Of a stretch of 64,000 nucleotides of DNA, positions 23,809 through 33,609 are shown piece after piece. This DNA comes from Talinum fruticosum (lineage: Eukaryota; Streptophyta; Magnoliopsida; Caryophyllales; Talinaceae), in contig JAITYX010000032.1 in assembly GCA_021018815.1 (NCBI GenBank), forward strand, positions 2,480,001 through 2,544,000. Direction: 5' to 3'. The translations under genes and the position numbers were made by a program. Below the pieces are notes generated by a model that was not told where the DNA came from, ran no database searches, and was given only the letters and a program-made list of their open reading frames with translations. The first letter of the stretch is position 1. Every line of letters begins with the position of its first letter.

Positions 23809-25758
23809 CTAGAAATTTGAAGAAAAATGTGGTCCAAAAGCAGAATGATCTGGGTATAATATCATTACATTCCCCCTTTCTGGGTCACCCAACTGTAGCC
23901 GCCATATTAGATTACCCATCTGAAGGAACCCCAAGCCATTTTCGACCCGACTCCTTCCAGGCAATTTTTCCACTCCTCTATCTTCCATTAGCTTCCGTAT
24001 CTTGGCTGCCTCACTCCAACGACCATCGGATTTGTAAACATTGATTAGATGCACATAACTTAAGTGGTTTTTAGGTTCCAGTGCCATCATTTTCAGAGCT
24101 ATGCGCTCTACAGCAGCAGAATTCCTGCTGGTTGTGCAAGCGCCAAGGAGAGCTGGCCAGAGCGAAAAAGCATCCTTACACTCAGCTTTCTCTATCAACT
24201 TTTCGGCTTCTTCTACCAATCCAGCCCGGCCTAAAAGATCTACCATACAATTACAGTGCTCAGTTCCGGGTTTGATGCCATATTCTTCTGTCATTGAGAT
24301 GAAATATTGCTGTCCCTGATCTACGAAGCCAGCATGACTACAAGCAAAGATGACACCCACAAAGCTGATATAATCAGGCTTAATTCCCTCCTTAACCATC
24401 TGATTGAATAGCTCAAATGCTTCGACACCTCTGCCATTCTGAGCAAAACCGCATATCATTGAGTTCCAAGATATCAAATTTCTGATAGGCATCTGCATAA
24501 AGACTCTATGAGCATAATCAATGCAGCCGCATTTCGCATAAAGATCGACTAAAGCTGATTCAACGACAACATATCCCTGCCCACCCTTCCTGACATACTG
24601 ACAATGAACCTCTTTTCCCTGCCTTATAGCAGCCAACCCTCCGCAGGCCCGAATGATGGTCCCAAAACTATAAAGATCAGGATTCTCCATTGTCCTGAAA
24701 AGATTTACTACAGAATCAAAGTCCCCATTTTGGCAATACCCATTTAACAAAGCACACCAAGAGACAGCATTCCTTTTCCTCATTCTATCAAAGATGCGCT
24801 GTGAGTCTTCAACTTGCTCACATTTGCCATACATGTCCACTAGGCTACTGTTAACCACTATATTTCCAGAGAGTCCAGTTGTGATAACATTGGCATGCAC
24901 TTGTTTCCCTTGCTTCAATCTTTCTGTATTTCCACAAGCTGTCAAAACCGACCCATAAGTAAATTCATCAGGAACCAACTTAAGTTTCCTCTGCATCGTG
25001 TAAAACAGTGCCAAGGCTTCCTCATACATGTCATTCTTTGTCAAGGCAGAAATGACTGAAGACCAGCAAACAGGGTCTGGTTCTGGTAATTGATCGAACA
25101 CATGGCGTGCATATTTCAACCAATCATTCTTCCCATACATATCGATCAACGCGCTAGCAATCACATTATTCAACTCAAACCCACCTCTAAAAACTATCCC
25201 ATGAAAGCATCGGCCAAGTTTTACATCCCCAATCTCAGAGCACGCCTTAATCCCAGCAGACAAAGTAAATGCATTGGCCTCAATACCAGCATCCAGCATA
25301 TCCCAGAAAAGCTGGAGCGATTTTTCAGGGTTTATCCTCACATAACCTGATATAATTGAAGTCCAAGAAACCACATCCTTAGTAGACAATTCACCAAACA
25401 GTTTCGCCGCTTGGATTAAACTCGAACCCGCTTTGAAATACAAGGACAGCAAGCTATTGCCCACAAGGCTATTGGCCGCAAGACCAGATTTGACGATATG
25501 GGAATGGATTTGTAGGCCGTGATTAAAAAGCTTAACTTTGGTGGCCGTTTGCAAGAGAGAAGCATACACAAGGGGTTTGATATCGGAGCTAATTTGTGCA
25601 GAATCAGTGCCCTTGAAGAGTTGAAGGGCTTTGACGAATGACTCTGATTTGCAAAAGGCGAGGATCTGCGATACCTGGGATGATCGGGGGCTACGGGATT
25701 TGGGGAAGAGAGAGACAAGAGAGGAGTAACTGCGCGTTACATATAGCGTCATAAGCAT
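23809..25758 (-). CDS. PLS-class PPR protein with E-type C terminus, At1g03540-like
   Basis: Intronless 649-residue PPR protein, read from ATG at 25758-25756; a second in-frame ATG is two codons on. PLS-class members usually act in mitochondria or plastids, mostly in C-to-U RNA editing. Alternating P, L and S motifs are visible: NSLLSLYFKAGS, DVVSWTSIISGYVR, ASALIDMYGKND, DPVCWSSVISALTKND, NSSLVDMYGKCEQ, NAVSWCALLNGYCQNG, ESALVDLYAKCGCID, NLISWNSMICGFAQNGR. An E-like region follows (GTEHCNCMVDLLGRAGLVEEAEKLIE, LWPALLGAC, YVHLINVYKSDGRWSEAAKIRKLM, GVEKLPGRSRVE). No E+ or DYW deaminase domain is present; the last ~40 residues (GLGFLQMGNLIW onward) are unlike the usual E end. The N terminus is Ser/Arg-rich, consistent with organelle targeting. 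An editing role would need a separate DYW partner in trans; that is inference. Confidence 0.88.
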   Translation of the reverse strand: MLMTLYVTRSYSSLVSLFPKSRSPRSSQVSQILAFCKSESFVKALQLFKGTDSAQISSDIKPLVYASLLQTATKVKLFNHGLQIHSHIVKSGLAANSLVGNSLLSLYFKAGSSLIQAAKLFGELSTKDVVSWTSIISGYVRINPEKSLQLFWDMLDAGIEANAFTLSAGIKACSEIGDVKLGRCFHGIVFRGGFELNNVIASALIDMYGKNDWLKYARHVFDQLPEPDPVCWSSVISALTKNDMYEEALALFYTMQRKLKLVPDEFTYGSVLTACGNTERLKQGKQVHANVITTGLSGNIVVNSSLVDMYGKCEQVEDSQRIFDRMRKRNAVSWCALLNGYCQNGDFDSVVNLFRTMENPDLYSFGTIIRACGGLAAIRQGKEVHCQYVRKGGQGYVVVESALVDLYAKCGCIDYAHRVFMQMPIRNLISWNSMICGFAQNGRGVEAFELFNQMVKEGIKPDYISFVGVIFACSHAGFVDQGQQYFISMTEEYGIKPGTEHCNCMVDLLGRAGLVEEAEKLIEKAECKDAFSLWPALLGACTTSRNSAAVERIALKMMALEPKNHLSYVHLINVYKSDGRWSEAAKIRKLMEDRGVEKLPGRSRVENGLGFLQMGNLIWRLQLGDPERGNVMILYPDHSAFGPHFSSNF

Positions 25759-27587
25759 GCAGCTGGAAGCTCGGTGAGAGATGGGGGTCGGCCGGGAGAG
25801 GAGTGAGAGGGAGGGAACTGATTTTTGAAAATTGCCGACCCGACGCTCTGGGTGGCCTATTCACTGGCAATTGTATGATTACGATAAAGTGGATTCCTCG
25901 AATTAAAATTTCATTTAATTATGTCAAAAATTTAAAAATATTATTAATTAATTTAATAATTAAAAATTATTATTAAATTAATTATTAACAGTAAAAAATA
26001 TCACTGTAGTTCATTTTATCTGTTTCTACATCACTAATTTAGTAACACGCGTACGAACGAAATTTTATCGGTTACATTTTTGCTATTATTCGTCAATGGC
26101 AATCATTGATCATCAAATTAATAAGTATCATTTTTAAAATTGCGAAATAATTCAGTATCATTTTAATCCGAGTACTCGATAGAGTGGGACGAATTTTTCT
26201 TGTTAGGATATACACTACATAGTATTAAAATAGTTACTAAATTTACACTAATGTAATGTGGTGTAATTAAATAAAATATTAGTATGAAATAGAATATTTT
26301 AAAAGTAAAAATTAAAATGAATAAGTAATAATGAGTCCATTTAATTATAAGTACAAATATAAACTTGTCTTTTGAAAATAAGAAGCATATAGGAATTTGT
26401 CTCATTTTGGGAGTTAAAAGAAGAAAAAGAAAAGATAAATATTTTTATTTGCAAGATTTATTAAGCTTGTTCTTTCCGAGTTATTGACAAAATTTATCTA
26501 AACTTGTGATAAAAAATAAAAAGAAAAATTTTATGAACTTAATTTTACAAATTGAATTTAGTGAACTTATTTTTATTAAAGTAAACTTATCTTAACTTAT
26601 ATATATGCTAAATTTATTTTGACAGTTGAAATATATATTAAAAATAAGAAACAATGTGTCCGTGCGTACACATACATAGCCCATAGAGATGGCAATCTCG
26701 CTATTAAATGTTAATATTAATGACGTATCCTGACTTATTTGACAAACAAAAACACACGTCATATGGAAGAAATTCTAACAATGAAAATTGTGTAATGAAT
26801 ATAAAGTTCTTTTTATGTAACAAAAAATTACGGTTTCTAGATGGAAATTAAGTTAAATACTACATATTTATTTGTGTGGATATGATAAAACATTATACCA
26901 ATTTGATAAAAGAAAATCCTAATCTCATATGTAAAATTATTTTTAATAATCAATCATTTTATCAAGAATTTATTCTTTTACCTTGGTATTACTATCAATA
27001 TTTTTGCACAATCCCAAAAAATAAGGTTAGAGATTTTTTCTTCATGTACGCAATAGATAAAGTGTCAAAATAGCTAATGTGTCAATCATACATTCTAACA
27101 TATTTCTTCATGTATGTATATATCTGTAGGAAAAAAAACTTTAAATAACTTTATAAATTATTTTAGATGAATCAACTTCTTTTTAATGCATATTTCTTTG
27201 ACGATCCAACGACCAACTTATCTTTAGATTGGAAAATTTCCGATAATATCATCTTCCATGTATCAATGCAATTCATTATATTTGAGGGTTGAGACGTAAA
27301 TCAAAATCTATGTGGTATATTGACACCAAAGAATAATAAAAATGGTGTAGGTGAGCTGTTGCTCTGAATATGGAACCCCAACAGTTGCACTCTGAGAAAA
27401 GAAATATAAATGTCTGAATTTGGAAACAATATTTATCTCACAGCAAAATACATACAGTATTATTGACAGTTGGAGGGCTTCATTCAAAACTTCCAGCTGA
27501 TAGCTGACCGCAATCTAACTGTCCCCAAACCAAGAGGTTATTGCCCTGCCGCTGCCCCTTGCCCACCCATTAACTTCAGCTTCCCTC
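25759..27587. other. AT-rich intergenic region
   Basis: Strongly AT-rich. Open frames here are low-complexity and unsupported. The left end holds the upstream region of the minus-strand PPR gene and the right end the promoter of the 68-residue gene. Confidence 0.45.
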
Positions 27588-27595
27588 TATAAATA
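27588..27595 (+). promoter_or_regulatory. TATA box for the 68-residue Cys-rich protein gene
   Basis: TATAAATA lies 242 bp upstream of the ATG at 27830, flanked by CT-rich sequence. This predicts a leader of about 200 bases. Spacing and context are typical of plant promoters. Confidence 0.6.
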
Positions 27596-27829
27596 CAGCC
27601 ATCACTTTTGCACCAGCTTTTTACCCCCTTGCATTATTTGCCCATCATATTAAACTTCCAACCAAACTCCCCCTCATTTTCTTTCCAACTGACCCAAACA
27701 AAAACGCAATTCCTAGAGGTTGAGAAACACCAAAAACGCCTCCTCTCCTCTCCTCTTCCCTCCCCACCCACTATTTCTACCATTACAGCGGCCATTTTGG
27801 ACGTGTTTCATTGGTTTACAGTGCTTAAA

Positions 27830-28036
27830 ATGGTGTGCTTTTGCTTCCTGGTGGACCATCAGCGCCAGGTGCGGCGGAGCAAGCCCGCGGCCGGAACTTG
27901 CTCGCGGTGCGGCGGTGGCGCAAGTGTGGCTGACATGAAGACTGCCACCAGGTTCTGCTCCGTCCCCTTCTACTGGAAGTCCTGGCGCGCCATTATCTGT
28001 ACCTTCTGTGGAGCAATTCTTAGATCTTACAGATAA
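27830..28036 (+). CDS. Small conserved plant Cys-rich protein (68 aa), function unknown
   Basis: Single-exon frame of 68 residues from ATG at 27830 to TAA at 28034-28036. It begins MVCFCFLVDHQRQ and carries a CSRC pair (residues ~24-27), a GGGASVADMKTATRFC stretch, VPFYWKSW, and a CTFCGA pair (~58-61), ending LRSYR. Two CxxC pairs plus one more Cys suggest zinc binding. I recall very similar short proteins in other dicots (GTCSRCGGGASVADM...TRFC.VP.YWKSW), so I regard it as a real conserved gene, but I know no function. Upstream codons in the same frame back to 27608 have no such conservation and lie in the likely leader, so the internal ATG is preferred. A TATA box at 27588 supports expression. 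Confidence 0.8.
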   Translation: MVCFCFLVDHQRQVRRSKPAAGTCSRCGGGASVADMKTATRFCSVPFYWKSWRAIICTFCGAILRSYR

Positions 28037-31000
28037 GAGATATCATATTTTTTCCTGTTTTGTCATTTTGGTGACAAACAAGATGGCTAATTAGACTGAT
28101 TGTATAGGCTAAGGCTATTCTTTAATTATGAGTTCGCTTTCTAATTTCCAGAGAATGTGCAGAAATTTCATTGGAATAAGATTTTTTTCTTCTTTTTCTT
28201 GATTATCATCCTGTTTCATACCTTGGGTTTATGACATTACACTATTATCAAGGTGGTTAATGTATGTATCCTGAGGATTAATGACAATATATTTATGCCC
28301 GGCAACTAAACTATTAGTGGTTGGAGGTTGGAGTAGTAGCGTGGTGCAATATATTTCTTCCACAAATACCCATCTTTTTCCTATAATAATTCCAGCTTAT
28401 GTGCCTTTAGCTGCAAGATAGTAGTCTTTGGAGTATACTGTATATATCGTATAAAATTAAAAGTTTTCCTATAATAATTTAGACACTATATTTTATTAAA
28501 TTTATTACCAATATTTTATAAGTGACTATAATTATTATATATGAATGTTTGCTATGGATATCTACTCTTATTTTCCTATAATATTTATTTTTATAGTCTC
28601 ATTATATTATCAAAGTTATCTTTTCTAAAGGTTTATCAATATGTTCATCAGTTAAAAAAATTATTTCTACGATATAAATCACAATTGATGTTTATTTTAT
28701 TATTATATATGTATTTCCACAATATAAATCACATTTGATGGGTATCGGATCCTCATTATCATTCTCATGATAATATGAGGCTCCTTATAGTAACATTCCG
28801 GGAGTACTAAACAAGTTTGACCAAGTGACAAGCACTCCATACATTCACTTTTTCACCGGAATTTGAACTTTAAGGGAGATAATTTTCTTACAAGTTGTAC
28901 AAAAATGAGTCGGGGTAGGATGTAGGTCTGAGCTTATAAGCTTAAACTTGGTATTCTTATTCCCTTTTGGTCTTCAAATTTAACTGAAATTTCTCCTTAA
29001 ATAGAGGCCTAATTGAATGACAGTAAAAAAAAACATTTAGAAAGTGTGAAGGGGACAAATTGGTAGGTCACTGTTCCGTAATCCCGAGGTTGCATATCTG
29101 AAACCATCAACAAGAATACCAAATTAAAGGCTATGCTTATGTCTAGTGTCTACTCCCACTCATGTGATGTGTATGTGTTGGTCGGCTCGCCCGTTCGTCC
29201 AATTTCCATTAGCTTTACGTATGCCTTGCTTTACCATTATTTCTACGACTACCTGCCTATAATAATTAACTGTTTTTAATTTTATATTCTCCTATATTTT
29301 CTCCGTTTTATAATATATATTATTTTTAATAATTGTTTTATTTTATAATATTTTTTTAAAAAACAAGCAAATTACAACGAACAATTATTTTAAAAAGTAT
29401 TCAGTGTTGTATGGGATCAAATAAAGTCAACTTCTGCAACCATTAAATTCAAAACAGTAGAACCCATAACCATGAATAAATATCTGTCCTTCAGTTTAAA
29501 TGCATTGACTTTCTTCTGAATCCACTGCCCCCAAACATGCAGTATATATATAGTTCTAATAAAAGCTAGGTAATTGACTTTTGGAACAACGGTCGTCTAT
29601 GACTGAAATAAATGGTATTCAAATTTCATATTAACAAGTCAACTTCAGTTTTTAGGGTTGAGGGATACTAGAGACTGTGCCCAGTAGGTTGAATTTGCTG
29701 GATTTATTATAAGGTTGGAGGTTATAACTTTTGGTTAAATAATTAAAACTATCATAAGTTGAAATTCGATTACTTTCATTTGGTTCAACTTTCATATCAT
29801 TGCTAGACTAATAATATATAGAACATCTTATATGCACTTGGCAATATCTCATTACTCGTTATATATGTCAACGAGATAATTAGACGAATCGAAAAAAAAA
29901 TTAAAGAGTTTTATAGGCCTAAAATAAATATATGTCACCTAAGAATATATACTTCTAAGAATATTTAAAAATTTACCAATAATATAAGTTAGTTCATATT
30001 ATATTGGTCAAAGTACATATGATGTACCTTGGTTGAAATTAGCATTGAATTTATAGAAATTAGGCATCAGTAAAACAAGTAACCAATATAAGTCTACTGA
30101 GATTCCAATCTAAAATTAATTCGCTATTATTATTGGAGTAATTTATGGGCTTATATACATATATAAAACCTTTAATTTTACCAATGTGAAATAATGTAAA
30201 CTTTTATATTCTTCACACATGTCTTTTAACATGTGGGTTATTGATAAGCGCCATCACATGCATAACCCCATATGGGAACGGAAGCAAACAGAAATCAAAC
30301 ACAACTTAACTCGATACCACGTTAAATTTTATAGATTAGACTTTTTAACAACTCGAAAATGCATATCCTCCTAATAATAAAGTTTCAACTCAAAAACTAA
30401 TTAGAAATGTTTAGACTAGCTGATTGACTTACATGCAATTTTCAAGGCCTATACGAGAACAACTATCCACAGTACAAAGTCCTACTTTTGTGGGATTTGA
30501 AGAAATCTAAATCTAAGCAATCTTATATCTGTTAACATCTTTGTTAGGAAATATACTGATTCGAAAGAACCATAAAAAATATTGGGAAAACGATTTTAAT
30601 GTTGAAAATATTTTAAACTAGAAATGATAGTATAAACATTAGATATTAGGATTTTTAAATGAAAATAATACGAACTTTAGGATATTGGACGTCAATAGTG
30701 TGAATTTTAACCCTATTTAATGCTAATATAACACCACCGAATTAAGGGTATGTAACTCGGTGGAAAGATGATGTGGCAAGTGATGTTGATGACATGGACG
30801 ATGGAGTTTAAGATTTAATTTTGATTTTTTTTTGGTTGAATAAAGGTTTGTTGAAAGTCAAATTTTCAACTACGTTGTCAATGTCAGCAACTTCACCAAT
30901 TACATCATCATTTTGTCAGGTCATCGAACCTTAACTCGGAGGTGTTATACTAACATTGAATAGGACTCAATTACTCAATCGCCAATAGTTGATTTTCAGA

Positions 31001-31452
31001 TGGTCAAAACGGACAAACCCAAAGCAAACATGAAAGCAGGGGAGCCGTTGGTTTGGTTGCATGTGGGCGTGGTTGAGTGGGTAGTTGCCCCCGCATTAAA
31101 TTTGTTTGAAAATGCCTTGTCCGCCTTACTAATTTGCATTTTAGCAGATGGATTTGGAAAGCTCTCTAAATTTTATTTTATTTTATTTTTTAAATTGAGA
31201 ATGAATCATCCAAATTAATTTTTTAAAAAATGAAGGATGAATGAATTCTTTTTGAAATGAATGAATTTCAACAGGATGAATGAATTCATTGCATTGTATG
31301 TAGGCAATAATTAATTAATATCATATATAGTCTGTCTTCCTTTTAAAATAAATGTCGTTTTAAAGTTATAAAAGAATATTAAAAAATACAAAGATTTTAT
31401 AATTTCAGAAAATTTAAGTGATATGTGTTTTCTTTTTATTACAGGTATATTC
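28037..31452. other. AT-rich intergenic region, no gene seen
   Basis: Long AT-rich stretch. The first ~200 bp is the likely 3' UTR of the 68-residue gene. CTCCGTTTTATAATATATAT near 29300 recalls a Stowaway-like end, without a partner. An in-frame run at 31000-31218 has no recognised motif. Confidence 0.4.
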
Positions 31453-31460
31453 ACTATAAT

Positions 31461-32609
31461 TAGGGGTGTGCAAAACCAGGTTAACCGCGTTTTCGGTTAA
31501 TTTCGGATAGTGAAAACCCGAACCGTAACCGATCCGAATTTTCTGGTTAACCGACATTTCGGTTAACCGAATTTTCGGATCGCGAAATTCCCGATCCGTA
31601 ACCGAACCGAAAAGTCCGGTTAACCGGAAAAATCGGATCGGTTTACGGTTAACCGTTATTTGAAAAAAAAATTCAAAGTTCCGCAAAATTGAATCTAAAA
31701 ATCTGTTTCACGCCAGCAAGTTGCAGCAAAATTAAATCTAAAAATCTTAGTAGCAAAACAAATTGTTCTTGAACTATAATACACAAAGTGAAGTCCACAA
31801 ATTCAGGGCGATTTAGGCGGATTCGAGTAGCGGATTCGAGCAGCAGACAGATTCGTAAACAAATTATTTGCTACTTCCGGGAGCAGCTTCATGGACAATT
31901 TCCCGTCTACACCAAAAACAAGAATTCTACAAAAAAAAAAAAAAAAAAAAAAAAGAGGGGGAACTCGAGTCGAGCGTCGCCGTCGGTAATAGTCGGTAGG
32001 TCGCCGGTTGCCGTAGAATGAGGACAGAGGAGGAGGCGAGAGGGAGAGAGAGAGGAGGGGAGCGACAACCGGGCGAGAGAACCGCAGCAAGAGAGTGAGA
32101 GGAGCGTCGCCGGGCTGGTAATCGTCTGGCTGATTGTCGGTAGGTCCCCGGTTGCTCGCTGTAGAACGAGGACAGAGCCCGGGGGAGGCGAGAGGGAGGG
32201 AGAGAGGAAGGGAGCGTCAACCGGGCGAGAGAACCGCAGCAAGAGAGTGAGACGAGCGTCGCCGGGCCGGTAATCGTCGGTAGGTCGCCGGTTGCTCGCT
32301 CGTAGACCGAGGACGAGAGGGGGAGGCGAGAGGGAGAGAGAGAGGAGCGAGCAAGAGAGTGAGTAATCGTCGGACGAGAGGGGAGGCGTAACGAGGGTTT
32401 CCTTTCCATTCCCAATTTCAAGCGTTTTTTTAAAAAATTCGGATCGGTTAATCGACGGTTAACCGAAAGTTTTCAAAACGCGAACCGTATCCGAACCGTG
32501 AACCGAAAAATTTTCCGGTTCGGTTAACCGAACCGATTTTTCACAAAAAATTAATCGGTTAATCGCTTTTTTATCGGTTTTTCAGTTTCGGTTTTTCTGC
32601 ACACCCCTA
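31461..32609. mobile_element. Complete non-autonomous hAT-type transposon (1149 bp)
   Basis: The ends are inverted repeats TAGGGGTGTGCA at 31461-31472 and its reverse complement at 32598-32609. They are flanked by perfect 8-bp direct repeats ACTATAAT (31453-31460 and 32610-32617), the duplication length made by hAT transposases. Subterminal regions on both sides are dense with palindromic CGGTTAACCG and ACCGAACCG words, possible transposase-binding sites. No transposase frame is present. The centre holds an A run and GA-rich tandem repeats. It therefore depends on a transposase encoded elsewhere. Confidence 0.9.
31973..32375. repeat. Three GA-rich tandem repeats inside the hAT-type element
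   Basis: Units start AGCGTCGCCG at ~31973, 32103 and 32255 (periods 130 and 152). Each contains GTCGGTAGGTC.CCGGTTGC, a GAGGCGAGAGGGAG run and, in the first two, GGGCGAGAGAACCGCAGC. The third is truncated. A pure A run of about 23 precedes them near 31930. Confidence 0.85.
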
Positions 32610-32617
32610 ACTATAAT

Positions 32618-33609
32618 CCCATAAAAATTATTTTTATTTTTATTTCTATATTTTCAAAATATTACAATAATCTAAATTGTACTTGCAAAACAATATACTC
32701 TTTATGCCTTGGGATGGCCTAACGCACGTTACGCAAATCCCTAATTTATGAAAACCATCTGCTTGGGCTGTCATGTAGGTTAGACATGTCTGAGCCAGCC
32801 ACCTAAATCTTAGGCCCATTTCAAACTATATCTGATCCCCGCACTCAATCCAAACAGACTGTTATTATTGCATGCATGATGCATGCATTTTAATTAAAGA
32901 TAAGTATGACCTATGACCGACCATTACATAGCACTTCTTTTAATGGATCTATTCATGTTGCCATCGACTATAATGAAAAGAAACTCAAAGGCCAGAGGAG
33001 TGCGAGAACAAGTCAGAATAACCAATGTAGCCATCCAATCTAGTGTTATGTACTCTTCTCGAAAAATATGGTTAACAACTTAATAGCCATCCCATCAAAA
33101 TGCTTTTTTCACATTAATACAACTTCATTTTTGGTAGGTCTACTTTTTAAGCTCCCATTGTTTTACGAAAGAAATATGAGGAATGGGGCAGGAATTCTAG
33201 GAGTCCTCGAGCAAGGAAGAGTGCCCAATAATATGCGCAAGATTCCTCAAAAATTCACCACGTTACTGCTCATGTGACGATTGCTAAATCAACCCTGCTA
33301 GGAATAATATCTTACCACAACCATTAACACCCACGAGCCCATCGATGGCATAGAGATTCTACATCGTTGAGATCCATAAAGTCATAAACAAATATCATGG
33401 GAGGTATGTTAAAATCAATTTAATGTTTGGAGGAATCAATGGAAACAGACTCAAATCAGAGAGTATAGACCAGAGGATTTGCCCTTTTAAGTTAACTAGC
33501 AATAACGCTGATAGCCTTTTACAAAATGGTGGTGGGGAACTAGATGGGGGTTAAACGAAGATATTTGTTGAGGTCAGTTTGATAATAATGTTGAAAAATG
33601 GTCAGAGAT
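32618..33609. other. Intergenic region and 3' flank of the ULTRAPETALA gene
   Basis: No gene is supported. The last few hundred bases should include the ULT 3' UTR, read on the minus strand. Confidence 0.4.

Noticed and set aside
31803..32421. Long minus-strand open frames rich in Ser, Pro and Leu inside the hAT-type element
   Set aside because: They arise from low-complexity CT-rich tandem repeats, overlap in all three frames, and have no domain.
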